Below are positions 22,607 to 31,593 of a stretch of 46,926 bases of DNA, piece after piece. Origin of the DNA: Flemingiibacterium sp045636265 (GTDB lineage Bacteria; Bacillota; Clostridia; Oscillospirales; CAG-272); the NCBI GenBank assembly GCA_045636265.1, contig JAZTXD010000126.1, positions 1 to 46,926 on the forward strand, written 5' to 3'. The notes under the pieces were generated by a model. It saw only the letters and a program-made list of their open reading frames with translations, did not search any database and was not told where the DNA came from. The position numbers were made by a program, and so were the translations under genes. Numbering within the stretch: position 1 is the first letter of the stretch; every line of letters begins with the position of its first letter.

Positions 22607-25000
22607 ATGTGTGAAATAAATATATCCGTGCGCGAGCTTATTGCGTTCGTTATGCGCGTCGGCAGTCTTGACAGACCTTATGTGAGTTTTGCAAGGCTGC
22701 GGCAGGGTACGGCACTGCACAAGCTTGTGCAGTCACATGCGCCCGAGGGGTATATTCCCGAGGTTTCGCTTGGCTGTGACATCGAGCTTACCGGCGTGAC
22801 ATTTCACCTGTCCGGACGTGCGGACGGCGTTATTGACACGGGCGGTACTGCCATTCTCGATGAGATAAAATCCACCTCACGATCACTTCATTCCGTAAGC
22901 ACATCGGATTATCCCGAATATGTGGCGCAGGCGGAGTGTTATGCATATATGTACGCGGCGCAGAACTCCTACTCAAAAATGACTGTGCGCCTCACATTCG
23001 TTTCAACCGATACATATGAGTGCGAATGCCACGACAGCGTGCGAAGTATTGACGAGCTTCGCGGACGTGTTGTCGGTCTTCTCACGGAGTATCTGCGTTT
23101 TGCAAAGCTTGAAGCAGAGGGACGGGCGGCGTTTGCCGAGTCCGCGAAAAAGCTCAGGTTCCCACACAAGGATTACCGCATTGGACAGCAGGACATAATC
23201 CTCGAAACATTTGCCGCGGTGCGAAAGGGCAAGCGTCTGTTTGTCGAAGCGCCGACCGGTATCGGAAAAACGCTGTCTGTGTGTTACGGCGCAGTCAAAG
23301 CCGTTGGCGAGGGCGCCGGACGGCGTATATTCTACTTAACGCCCAAAAATACCGTTGGCGAAGCTCCAATGGCGGCATTTGAGCTTATGCGCGCACACGG
23401 ACTCAAGGCGCGCATTGCCGTGATTCAGGCAAAAGAAAAATGCTGTTTTTGCAAAGATAGAGTGCACGACTGTTCGAGCGCTGTCTGCCCGTACTCAAAC
23501 GGGCACTATGACCGGATAAACGAAGCGCTGTATGCGCTGCTCTCAAGCGGATGCGACGTGACGTATGAGAGCGTCAGTGCAGTGGCGAGGACATACTGCG
23601 TGTGTCCGTATGAGCTGATGCTTGACGCGGCTATGTACTGCGATATTATAATCTGCGACTGCAACTATTTATTTGACCCGCGCGTATTCCTTCGCAGATT
23701 TTTCGACGATGACTGCGACGCATCGCAGAATATAGCGCTTGTTGATGAAGCGCACGACCTTGTTGATAGGGCACGTGAGATGTATTCGGCGGAGCTTTCG
23801 ATAAGCGAGTATAAAAACATTCTGCCTCTGATACCGGAGAACGATTTTATTCTGTATTCACCGCTAAGGCACATGGTATCGGAATTTGAATCTCTGCGCG
23901 AAAAGTGCACCGAGAACAAATATATGAACGGTGACGAGGAGTGCGGCACACTTCTGTCGGAGGAGCCGTTTGCCGACCTTACTCTGGCATGCCGTGAGTT
24001 TTTTTCGGCGGCAACGCAGTGGCTGCGTGTGAACGGGGAAAACGGTGACGAGATTCACCTTGGTGCGCGAACGCTTTCGCATCACATTCGCGAGGGAGCA
24101 TTTGCGGCGAAGAGATTCGCCGATGCAAGTGCACGAAGCGATAAGACCTTCAGGCATTTATCCGAGCGCCGCGGCGATTTTGTTCGTGCAAGGGTTATTT
24201 GCATAGACCCCTCAAAAATGCTTGATGAGCGAATGAAGCGTGTCCGCGCCACGGTTCTGTTTTCCGCAACACTCTCTCCGATGGACTACTTCAAGGATGT
24301 TCTCGGCGGCAAAAATGCGCGCTCGCTCACACTGCCGAGTCCTTTTGACAAGAACCAACTTTTCTGCGGTATAATGAACAAGATATCGCTTCGCTACGAG
24401 GACAGAGCGTATACGCTTGATGCCGTGGTGGAAGCTATCGACTGTACTGTTAGTGTAAAGCCCGGAAACTATCTTGTTTTTCTTCCGTCATATGAAATGC
24501 TCATGAAGGTTGCCGGGGCGTACCGAAGATATAACCCAATGGCTAAAATGATAGTGCAGAAGCCTGACATGACTGTGGAGCAGAGGGCAAAATTCCTCTC
24601 TTCATTCAAAGAGGGCGGCGAGCTTATCGGCTTTGCTGTGCTTGGCGGACTTTTTTCCGAGAGTATAGACCTTGCCGGTGAAAAGCTTATCGGAACAGTT
24701 ATTGTCGGCACGGGACTTGCAAGGCTTAATCTTGAGAGCAACATAATTGCCGACTATTTTGCACAGACACGCGAAGCGGGATTTGAATACGCATATCTTT
24801 ATCCGGCGATAAACAAAGTTTTGCAGGCGGCGGGACGTGTTATACGTTCCGAGTCTGACAGGGGCGTGTGTATTCTCGTGGATGACAGATACGCCACGCC
24901 GCAGTATGCGAGGCTGATTCGGGAGCACATGAAAGAAATATATCTGGTGCCGTCCGCAGAAGCGCTTATGGGGGCACTTGAAGATTTTTGGGAAGACTAA
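22607..25000 (+). CDS. XPD/DinG-type DNA helicase with N-terminal PD-(D/E)XK nuclease domain
   Basis: 797 residues. Residues 1-175 show a RecB/Cas4-like nuclease: H38, D73 in GRADGVID, D85-E86-x-K88 in LDEIKST, and Q108 in VAQAECYAY. From about 185 the SF2 helicase follows: Walker A EAPTGIGKT (214-222), a cysteine-rich insert (C279-C294 and C331/C333) likely to hold an Fe-S cluster, DEAH at 380-383, and C-terminal VLFSATLSPMDYF, QAAGRVIRSESDRG. The likely role is unwinding and cutting DNA in repair. GGGGGAGG precedes the ATG. It heads an operon with the PHP and DUF4886 genes (12 bp gaps). Confidence 0.9.
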   Translation: MCEINISVRELIAFVMRVGSLDRPYVSFARLRQGTALHKLVQSHAPEGYIPEVSLGCDIELTGVTFHLSGRADGVIDTGGTAILDEIKSTSRSLHSVSTSDYPEYVAQAECYAYMYAAQNSYSKMTVRLTFVSTDTYECECHDSVRSIDELRGRVVGLLTEYLRFAKLEAEGRAAFAESAKKLRFPHKDYRIGQQDIILETFAAVRKGKRLFVEAPTGIGKTLSVCYGAVKAVGEGAGRRIFYLTPKNTVGEAPMAAFELMRAHGLKARIAVIQAKEKCCFCKDRVHDCSSAVCPYSNGHYDRINEALYALLSSGCDVTYESVSAVARTYCVCPYELMLDAAMYCDIIICDCNYLFDPRVFLRRFFDDDCDASQNIALVDEAHDLVDRAREMYSAELSISEYKNILPLIPENDFILYSPLRHMVSEFESLREKCTENKYMNGDEECGTLLSEEPFADLTLACREFFSAATQWLRVNGENGDEIHLGARTLSHHIREGAFAAKRFADASARSDKTFRHLSERRGDFVRARVICIDPSKMLDERMKRVRATVLFSATLSPMDYFKDVLGGKNARSLTLPSPFDKNQLFCGIMNKISLRYEDRAYTLDAVVEAIDCTVSVKPGNYLVFLPSYEMLMKVAGAYRRYNPMAKMIVQKPDMTVEQRAKFLSSFKEGGELIGFAVLGGLFSESIDLAGEKLIGTVIVGTGLARLNLESNIIADYFAQTREAGFEYAYLYPAINKVLQAAGRVIRSESDRGVCILVDDRYATPQYARLIREHMKEIYLVPSAEALMGALEDFWED

Positions 25001-25012
25001 AGGAGCACTTAT

Positions 25013-25900
25013 ATGTACATCGACAAGTACGGAAATAAATGGTACAAAGGCAATCTTCACACACATACTACCGTGTCGGACGGCATAAAATCGCCTGCGT
25101 ACACCAAGGCGCTGTACCGCTCGCTCGGATACGATTTCATCGCGCTTACCGACCATTTTAAGTACGGCGAGGGATGTGAAAACGATCCGTCGGGACTTCT
25201 CGTGCTATCAGGCGCCGAGTATGACCACGGCGCTGACGACAGCGTTGGCGGAGTGTTCCACATCGTCGGAATCGGCACAGACGAGAACCCCAACATTGAG
25301 CGCGGCACAAAGATGCAGGATGCCGTTAAAATGATAAACGCACACGGAGGTTTGGCGATACTCGCGCATCCGGCGTGGTCACTCAATACCTATGACATGA
25401 TAATGGATTTTCACGGGCTTTTTGCTACAGAAATATACAATTCTCTCTCGGGATTTCCGCGCAATTGCCGCCCGTATTCGGGACTTGTTGTTGACGAGCT
25501 TGCCGCAAGAGGGTATGTTCTCCCGCTTATCGCGGACGATGATACCCACTTCCACAGCGGTGAGGTTGGAATGTCGTACATAATGGTAAACCTCGGAGAT
25601 AAGCCGTTAAATAAAGCAAATCTCATGGATGCACTTCGCGCCGGCAGATTTATAGCAACCCAGGGACCGTTCTTCATGGTTTGCCGCGACGGTGATGAGA
25701 TAATCGTCCGCTCCGAAACGCCGATGAAGGTCGTAACCTTCTTCACCAACCGTCCGTGGGAGGGAACTCGCAACATATTTGCCGAGGACGCGCCGCTTTA
25801 CGAGGCAAGCTACATAATACATCCGCATGACACGTTCGTCCGCGTTGAGATAACGGACTATGACGGAAATGTCGGATTTGCAAAGATAATCGAGGTGTAA
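25013..25900 (+). CDS. PHP-domain metal-dependent phosphoesterase (CehA/McbA-like)
   Basis: 295 residues. The PHP metal motifs are NLHTHTTVSDG (H16, H18), FIALTDHF, GAEYDH and AILAHPAW, followed by ADDDTHFHSG. PHP proteins bind two or three metals and cleave phosphate esters or DNA ends. Similar single-domain proteins occur in many gut bacteria without known substrates. A strong AAAGGAG ribosome site overlaps the end of the helicase gene region. Placement directly after a nuclease-helicase permits, but does not prove, a nucleic-acid substrate. Confidence 0.85.
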   Translation: MYIDKYGNKWYKGNLHTHTTVSDGIKSPAYTKALYRSLGYDFIALTDHFKYGEGCENDPSGLLVLSGAEYDHGADDSVGGVFHIVGIGTDENPNIERGTKMQDAVKMINAHGGLAILAHPAWSLNTYDMIMDFHGLFATEIYNSLSGFPRNCRPYSGLVVDELAARGYVLPLIADDDTHFHSGEVGMSYIMVNLGDKPLNKANLMDALRAGRFIATQGPFFMVCRDGDEIIVRSETPMKVVTFFTNRPWEGTRNIFAEDAPLYEASYIIHPHDTFVRVEITDYDGNVGFAKIIEV

Positions 25901-25912
25901 AGGAGAACCATC

Positions 25913-26641
25913 ATGAACGTATTGTCAATCGGAAACAGCTTTTCGCAGGACGCACAAACATATCTTCACCATATCGCAAAGGCAGACGGTGTAGCGCTTA
26001 ACTGCTTTAATCTTTATATCGGCGGATGTCCGCTTTCGCTGCATTACAGAAATATGCTCAGCGAGGAAAAGGCATATATACTTGAAATGAACGGTCAGAA
26101 CATCAATTTTAAGGTGTCAATCAAGGAGGCACTGCTCAACAGAAGCTGGGACGTTGTTACACTTCAGCAGGCAAGCCACGAGTCGCCGTACTATGATAAG
26201 TATCAGCCGTATATAAACAAGCTTGCGGAATATGTGAGAACGTATCTGCCCAAAACAAAGCTCGTTGTTCATCAGACGTGGGCATATGAGGACGGTAGTG
26301 CGCGTCTTAACGATATGCTCGGATATACAAGTCATATTGATATGTACAACGATTTGGCGAATGCTTACAAAAAGGCAGCCGAGGATATAAGTGCAGATTA
26401 TGTGATAAAGTCGGGAACTCTTTTTGAGGAGCTTTTGAGCGCCGGAATTCCGAAGATTCACAGAGATACGTTCCATGCAAGCTACGGTCTTGGCAGATAT
26501 GCGATAGGTCTTTTGTGGTATGCACATCTGACCGGTAAGGACGTCAGCGAAAACACATTTTGTGACTTTGATGAGGAAGTTTCCGAAAACGATATCGAAA
26601 TCGTTAAAAAATGTGTTAAGAAGGTGTACGGGTCAAACTGA
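25913..26641 (+). CDS. DUF4886-like SGNH hydrolase
   Basis: 242 residues, no signal peptide. Block I is IGNSFSQDAQ (the nucleophile is S9 or the following S11, and the G-N-S order fits SGNH enzymes). C-terminal RDTFHASYGLGRYA carries the likely Asp-His pair. Family members are esterases or acetyl-hydrolases of carbohydrates; the substrate is unknown. AAGGAGAA precedes the ATG. It is the third gene of the helicase operon and its stop lies 5 bp from the convergent LysM-GH18 gene, with no terminator seen between. Confidence 0.75.
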   Translation: MNVLSIGNSFSQDAQTYLHHIAKADGVALNCFNLYIGGCPLSLHYRNMLSEEKAYILEMNGQNINFKVSIKEALLNRSWDVVTLQQASHESPYYDKYQPYINKLAEYVRTYLPKTKLVVHQTWAYEDGSARLNDMLGYTSHIDMYNDLANAYKKAAEDISADYVIKSGTLFEELLSAGIPKIHRDTFHASYGLGRYAIGLLWYAHLTGKDVSENTFCDFDEEVSENDIEIVKKCVKKVYGSN

Positions 26642-26646
26642 CGCTT

Positions 26647-27900
26647 TTACATAACGGTCAGCCACAGCTGTGGGAACCAGCGCATTATTTGCCATACACC
26701 GATTCCGCCAAGGCCTCGCTCACGTGCAAGCGCCACCTTGGCGGCTATTGACCTCGCATCCTCAAACCATACCTCATGACGGGTACTATCCTGCGCAGAA
26801 TACCTGAAAAACGGTGCCTGCGCCGTCCTGTCAAACGAGATCGGTACACCGAGATCGGTTGCTATTTCCTGTGCGGCTATGTTTCCTATACTCTGTGCCG
26901 CCGTACCCTCTACCCATGGGATATTCCAGTCATAGCCGTAGTTTGGTATGCCAAGGTCGATCTTTTCAGGTGGGATAACGGTAAGCGCGTAGTCAACTAC
27001 CGCGCGAACGTTGTTTATAGGTGCCACGGCACGCGGTTCGGAATAGGTGTATCCCCATTCATACGTCATCAGCAGCACGCGGTCTGCCGCTTCGCCAAGG
27101 GCGGCGTAGTCAATGGCTTCGTAGAGAAGCCCCTGCTGTTCATCCGACGTTTTGGGGGCGAGCGAAACCGTGAGGGTTATATTGCGGGCGTGCAGTGCAT
27201 CGGCGAGATTTCGTATGAATTCGCTATATTCCTCGCGATACTCGGGCGGTATGTATTCGAGATCGGAGTTTACCGCGCGATATCCCTTTGCCACGGCTGT
27301 ATTTATAATGTTGCGTATGAGATTTGCTTGAATGGCACTCGATGCGAGCATCTGTGACACGCTTTCAGAGGAAAAACGGCCGTCATCTCCGATTGACGTT
27401 AGTACAAGCATCGGGGCGGTGCCGTACTCACGGCAGATTGACAGAAGTTCACTGTCATCGAGCGCGACAAGGCTTCCGTTGGCGCGGAAACCGTAGCTGA
27501 ATATAGCGAGATAATCGAGATAGGGAAGCGTGGCGCGAAGGATAGTATCGTCTATAAACGGATAGGCGTAGCCGGTCGTAATAAAATCGGGATTTTGCGA
27601 CGGCGGCAGATATACAACCAGCGTTTGACCAGGGTAAATCTCCGTGCCGCCGGCGAGGGAAGGGTTATAGCGCCAGAGAGTGTTCGCATTGATCCCGAAC
27701 CGCTCGGCAACCGAAAAAACCGTATCGCCAGGCTGTGCGGTATATGTCCGCGCTCCGCTTTGAATTAGAAGCGCTTGTCCCACGGTGAGCGCATACGGCT
27801 CACGCAGTCCGTTTGCGGATGCGATGATGCTTTGGGGGATGTTCAGGCGTCGGGAGATTTCGGCGAGAGTGTCGCCGGGGACAACGGTATAGATATACAT
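26647..27900 (-). CDS. LysM-GH18 enzyme of spore cortex-lytic type
   Basis: 417 residues, no signal peptide. Two LysM domains (3-47 and 53-98) bind peptidoglycan glycan strands. A GH18 barrel follows, with YLDYLAIFSYGF, the catalytic DxE as D213-L-E215 in VNSDLEYIP, and VLLMTYEWGYTY. This order matches SleL/YaaH N-acetylglucosaminidases of sporeformers, which lack signal peptides and are loaded on spores. It supports a spore-forming ancestry. AGGATGA precedes the ATG. A 17-bp dyad lies upstream at 27919-27935. Confidence 0.88.
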   Translation of the reverse strand: MYIYTVVPGDTLAEISRRLNIPQSIIASANGLREPYALTVGQALLIQSGARTYTAQPGDTVFSVAERFGINANTLWRYNPSLAGGTEIYPGQTLVVYLPPSQNPDFITTGYAYPFIDDTILRATLPYLDYLAIFSYGFRANGSLVALDDSELLSICREYGTAPMLVLTSIGDDGRFSSESVSQMLASSAIQANLIRNIINTAVAKGYRAVNSDLEYIPPEYREEYSEFIRNLADALHARNITLTVSLAPKTSDEQQGLLYEAIDYAALGEAADRVLLMTYEWGYTYSEPRAVAPINNVRAVVDYALTVIPPEKIDLGIPNYGYDWNIPWVEGTAAQSIGNIAAQEIATDLGVPISFDRTAQAPFFRYSAQDSTRHEVWFEDARSIAAKVALARERGLGGIGVWQIMRWFPQLWLTVM

Positions 27901-27918
27901 ATAATCATCCTTTCAGAT

Positions 27919-27935
27919 TTGTTTTATCAAAACAA
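27919..27935. promoter_or_regulatory. Dyad upstream of the LysM-GH18 gene
   Basis: TTGTTTT-ATC-AAAACAA, a 7-bp inverted repeat placed about 20 bp before the ATG on the minus strand. It could be a regulator site or an RNA hairpin; nothing else supports either. Confidence 0.35.
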
Positions 27936-27989
27936 TATGCAAAAATATTAACGCTTATGCAGATAATATAAACACTTTTGAATTTTTTA

Positions 27990-28022
27990 GTTCACACTGC
28001 TGTAACATTACTGCGATAAAAT
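27990..28022 (+). promoter_or_regulatory. Promoter-proximal motif before dusB, shared with the helicase operon
   Basis: GTTCACAC, 3 bp, TGTAACATT, 7 bp, TAAAAT (28017-28022). The arrangement is the same as at 22538-22570, and both are preceded by TTTTTTAG. No canonical -35 is seen. Confidence 0.5.
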
Positions 28023-28050
28023 TTAATAAATACTTGTTTTAGGGATTTTT

Positions 28051-29028
28051 ATGAAAAAACTTGACTATAAAATAGCGCTTGCGCCAATGGCGGGTGTGAC
28101 TGACCATGCGTTCCGAGAAATTTGCGCCGATTTTGGTGCCCAGCTTATGTTCACGGAAATGCTTTCGGCGAAGGCGATACATTTTGAAGATAAAAAAACC
28201 GCCGAGCTTGGCGAGCTGTTTGATAATGAGCCGACGGGCGTTCAGATTTTCGGAAGTGAGCCGCTTATTATGGCAAACGCCGCAGAGAAGATAGCCACAG
28301 CCTCGTACAAATACTGTAAAACGAAAAATCTTCCGAAAAGTATAGATATAAATATGGGATGTCCGGCGCCCAAGGTTGCCAACAACGGCGAGGGCTCGGG
28401 ACTTCTTAAAACGCCGGATGTTGCCGAGGCGATAGTGCGCGAGGTGAAGCGTGCTGTGGAGGCGGTTGCGCCCGACATTCCCGTTACGGTAAAAATGCGA
28501 ATCGGCTGGGATGAGGCGCACATTATCGGCGTGGATTTCGCCAAACGAATGGAAGCGGCAGGTGCAGACGCGATTTGCGTTCACGGAAGAACCAGAGAGG
28601 GGCGCTTCTCGGCTCCGATAAACTTTGGTGAGATTGCGAGAATAAAGAATGCGCTGTCTATTCCCGTTATAGCAAACGGTGAGATTTTCACCGGGGCGGA
28701 TGCCATGCGTATGCTTGAGCGGACAGGCTGTGATGCCGTTATGTGCGGCAGGGGAGCTATGGGAAACCCGTGGCTCTTTGGCGAAATACGTGCGGCGCTT
28801 TACGGCGAAGAATACACCGCGCCGACACCCAAGGAGCGTATTGACACCGCACTGCGCCAACTCGATACGGCAATAAGCGAAAAGGGCGAGAGGCTTGCGG
28901 TGCTCCAGTGCAGGGGACAGCTTTCGTGGTATCTTAAAGGCATCAGAGGAGCCTCCGGTGCACGAAGTGCGCTCAACTGTGCGTCAACGCGTGAAGAAAT
29001 GAGAGCGGTTCTGCTTAGCGTTATTTAA
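28051..29028 (+). CDS. dusB: tRNA-dihydrouridine synthase
   Basis: 325 residues, normal for DusB. The enzyme reduces uridines in tRNA D-loops using FMN and NADPH. Motifs are ALAPMAGVTDHAFR at the N-terminus, GVQIFGSEP, the catalytic-cysteine motif INMGCPAPKV, VTVKMRIGWD, CVHGRTREGRFS, PVIANGEIF and GRGAMGNPWLF. TTAGGGA precedes the ATG. It lies 5 bp upstream of the ECF sigma gene, so both may be read from the same promoter. Confidence 0.95.
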   Translation: MKKLDYKIALAPMAGVTDHAFREICADFGAQLMFTEMLSAKAIHFEDKKTAELGELFDNEPTGVQIFGSEPLIMANAAEKIATASYKYCKTKNLPKSIDINMGCPAPKVANNGEGSGLLKTPDVAEAIVREVKRAVEAVAPDIPVTVKMRIGWDEAHIIGVDFAKRMEAAGADAICVHGRTREGRFSAPINFGEIARIKNALSIPVIANGEIFTGADAMRMLERTGCDAVMCGRGAMGNPWLFGEIRAALYGEEYTAPTPKERIDTALRQLDTAISEKGERLAVLQCRGQLSWYLKGIRGASGARSALNCASTREEMRAVLLSVI

Positions 29029-29033
29029 GCTTT

Positions 29034-29663
29034 ATGATAATGACTTACGGCGGGAGGGATGCCGGTTTGAACTTGTCACAATTTAATACTCCCGAGGAAA
29101 ATATGCTTGTGGACCTTGCGAAAAACGGCGACAGAGAAGCGTTTGGAAAGCTTCTTTGCATGTACGAGAAGTTTGTGTACAACACCGCTCGCTTAAAGCT
29201 CGGAAACGCAGACGATGCGTTTGACGTTTCACAGGAGATTTTCATCAAGGTTTGGAAGAATATTAATAAATACCGCGGTGATTGCAAGTTTGCGACGTGG
29301 ATATATAAAATTTCAACCAACGCATGCCTTGATTTTCTGCGCCACGCCAAGGCGACGGCAACCGAACAGTTCCCAACGCATATTGATGGCGAGGGTGATG
29401 AGATAGAGGTCGAGTTTGCCGATGAAACAGTGCTTGCTTCACCCGAGCGAATGCTCGAGAAGCGTGAAACCGTAAACGCTGTGCGCGAGGCTATATCGAG
29501 GCTTTCGCCCGAGGCGAGAGAGGTTGTGGAGCTTCGTGACATTGACGGATTTTCATATGAGGAGATAGCCGAGATGACGGGGCTTGAGATAGGGACCGTG
29601 AAATCAAGGCTGAACCGCGCAAGAGCTCAGCTTCGGGCAATGCTCGCGGAAATTAAATTTTAA
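29034..29663 (+). CDS. ECF sigma-70 factor
   Basis: 209 residues. Region 2 runs from about 45 to 105 (DAFDVSQEIFIKVWKNINKY, then FATWIYKISTNACLDFL) and region 4 from about 150 to 205 (RLSPEAREVVELRDIDGFSY, then EIAEMTGLEIGTVKSRLNRA). There is no region 1.1 or 3, as usual for ECF factors. The ATG at 29034 has no good ribosome site; a TTG at 29067 has GGGAGGG 8 bp upstream and may be the real start. The next gene encodes its probable anti-sigma factor, with an ECF-type promoter between them. Confidence 0.93.
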   Translation: MIMTYGGRDAGLNLSQFNTPEENMLVDLAKNGDREAFGKLLCMYEKFVYNTARLKLGNADDAFDVSQEIFIKVWKNINKYRGDCKFATWIYKISTNACLDFLRHAKATATEQFPTHIDGEGDEIEVEFADETVLASPERMLEKRETVNAVREAISRLSPEAREVVELRDIDGFSYEEIAEMTGLEIGTVKSRLNRARAQLRAMLAEIKF

Positions 29664-29682
29664 AAATATTTTATAAATATAG

Positions 29683-29710
29683 GGAACAAAAACAGCTTTA
29701 CTTACGTCTA
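29683..29710 (+). promoter_or_regulatory. ECF-type promoter of the anti-sigma operon
   Basis: GGAAC (29683-29687), 17 bp, CGTCTA (29705-29710). GGAAC and CGTC are the classical -35 and -10 of many ECF factors. A GCGGAC/GTCCGC hairpin (29731-29749) lies just before the ribosome site AAAGGA. The same promoter type recurs at 34638 and 42262. Confidence 0.75.
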
Positions 29711-29767
29711 ACCAAATGATAAAGAATACTGCGGACTCACCCTGTCCGCGAAAGGATAGATTTTCTG

Positions 29768-30649
29768 ATGATTTTAAAACCAAAAGCGCTTGACTGTGAC
29801 ACAGCTCGTGCGCTGATGTTTGACTATGTTGACGGCGTGCTGTGCGAAGCAGACGTTTTGCGACTGGAAGCACATATCGCCGAATGTGATGCCTGCAAGC
29901 GAGAGCTTGACGACTGTCGGCAGATGCTCGGTTCCGTGAAAAATTCGGCATACAGCGTACCGTCGGGACTTTATGACAGCGTAATGAGTAAAATTGCAGA
30001 CATGCCGCAGGAGAATGGCAGGCTTACAAAATCGCTCCGATTTAAGCCTTGGATGGGCGCACTTACCGCGGCTTGTGCGGCTTTGATGATACTTGTAGTT
30101 GGCAGAGGATATATCGATGCCGGCATGAATACGGCTGATATGGCAGAAGCCCAAGCAGGCGAATATGCACGCATTGATGCAAATATGTTTGATTCTCCGA
30201 ATGTTCCGGGCGACGCAGAACCGAGCGGTGACACCTCGTCCGATGATCAGCGCGGCGGCAAAACAACCGTGACAGTCACAACCGATTCGTTTGCCGGATT
30301 TGCGCCGAACACTCCAAAAGAGGATTCGGAAAACGACGGCTACGGTGTCGAGGCACATGCTTTCTCGCTGCTTGATGCGGTTTTAGCTGAAGTTACCGAT
30401 TCAGATACTGCGGTGCTTGTTTGCCGAAAGTCCGATTTTGAGGGGATAATTCCCGATACGCAGGCTGCTACCGTTACTCTTGATGAAGCAGTGTATGAGC
30501 GATATCTGATCGACAGCGATGCTATGGTAACATTCACGGGATATCTTGAGCTTCTTGAAAAGCTTTCGATAGATTACCGCGCGGCGGTTCCGGACGGCGC
30601 ACAGTTTGACGTGTGTGAGATATATCTTTTGATTGACGGAGAAAATTAA
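29768..30649 (+). CDS. Anti-sigma factor with zinc-finger (zf-HC2) domain
   Basis: 293 residues. The N-terminal anti-sigma zinc domain has the H36-x3-C40-x2-C43 motif (HIAECDACKRE). One membrane segment lies at about 96-115, and an outside domain follows, with a D/S-rich linker (about 140-180) and a mixed region to the end. Such proteins hold the ECF factor at the membrane until a signal frees it, often by proteolysis. AAAGGA lies 11 bp before the ATG. It is followed after 1 bp by the phosphoesterase gene. Confidence 0.9.
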   Translation: MILKPKALDCDTARALMFDYVDGVLCEADVLRLEAHIAECDACKRELDDCRQMLGSVKNSAYSVPSGLYDSVMSKIADMPQENGRLTKSLRFKPWMGALTAACAALMILVVGRGYIDAGMNTADMAEAQAGEYARIDANMFDSPNVPGDAEPSGDTSSDDQRGGKTTVTVTTDSFAGFAPNTPKEDSENDGYGVEAHAFSLLDAVLAEVTDSDTAVLVCRKSDFEGIIPDTQAATVTLDEAVYERYLIDSDAMVTFTGYLELLEKLSIDYRAAVPDGAQFDVCEIYLLIDGEN

Positions 30650-30650
30650 T

Positions 30651-31580
30651 ATGACTTCAATATTTATCGGCGGTGCGGTTATCCTCACCGCCGGTTTGGT
30701 AGGTGCGGCACTTTCATGCAGGCTCATTCGCAGGGAGTATACTGTGAGCACTGACAAAATTAAAAAGCCGTTTACGGCGGTGCATATAAGTGATCTGCAC
30801 GAAAGCTGTTTCGGTAAGGCGCAGGAAAAGCTGATACGCGCGATAAAAGCAGAAAAGCCCGATGTGATACTCATAACGGGTGATATGGTGGAAGACGGCA
30901 GGATATTTGAACCCGGTGAGCCGATTATGGATTCCACAAACAATGCCCGAATCTTTTTTGAGCGTGCGGCGAAGATTGCACCGGTGTATATGGTGCTCGG
31001 TAACCACGAATCCAATATTCCCGACACACAGAAGCTTGTCACGGAGATTACCGCTACGGGAGTTCACTTGCTTCACAGGCATCACGCCGGGGAAGATGAT
31101 GTTTGCTTCCCAATAAGCGTAAACGGCGAGGAGATACTTTTGGCAAGCGCGGACGATCCCTATTTTGACCGTGCGCATCCGCACAAGAACACCTTTTCCG
31201 AGCGCATGGAGGAGGACAGAAACAGACAGACTCCGAATATTGTTAATTGGCGCAACAGACTGAATAGGGAATATCCCAACATTAAAGTCGAGGAGCGCTT
31301 AACACTGCTTTTGTCACACCGCCCAGAGGAATACGAGCTTTACCGCGAGCTTGGCTTTGACGTGGCTTTTTCAGGTCACGCACACGGCGGACAGTTCCGT
31401 CTGCCGCCGTTTATAAACGGCTTCTATGCTCCGCATCAGGGATTTTTCCCGAAGCACGCAGGCGGCTTTTACGAATATGACGGCTTCACACACGTAGTGT
31501 CGCGCGGACTTTCCAAACGGCGCATGGTGAGGATCTTCAACAGACCGGAGGTTTGTGTTGTAAAATTTATGGCGAAATGA
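30651..31580 (+). CDS. Membrane-anchored metallophosphoesterase (YkuE-like)
   Basis: 309 residues from the ATG at 30651, chosen for ACGGAGA 9 bp upstream. A membrane anchor lies at residues 3-24. The calcineurin-like metal motifs are HISDLHE, ITGDMVEDG, LGNHES and FSGHAHGGQFRLP. Related enzymes cleave phosphodiesters of nucleotides, lipids or wall precursors. It shares the transcript with the anti-sigma gene, so it is probably part of the ECF response. Confidence 0.9.
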   Translation: MTSIFIGGAVILTAGLVGAALSCRLIRREYTVSTDKIKKPFTAVHISDLHESCFGKAQEKLIRAIKAEKPDVILITGDMVEDGRIFEPGEPIMDSTNNARIFFERAAKIAPVYMVLGNHESNIPDTQKLVTEITATGVHLLHRHHAGEDDVCFPISVNGEEILLASADDPYFDRAHPHKNTFSERMEEDRNRQTPNIVNWRNRLNREYPNIKVEERLTLLLSHRPEEYELYRELGFDVAFSGHAHGGQFRLPPFINGFYAPHQGFFPKHAGGFYEYDGFTHVVSRGLSKRRMVRIFNRPEVCVVKFMAK

Positions 31581-31593
31581 AAGGAGTAACATC

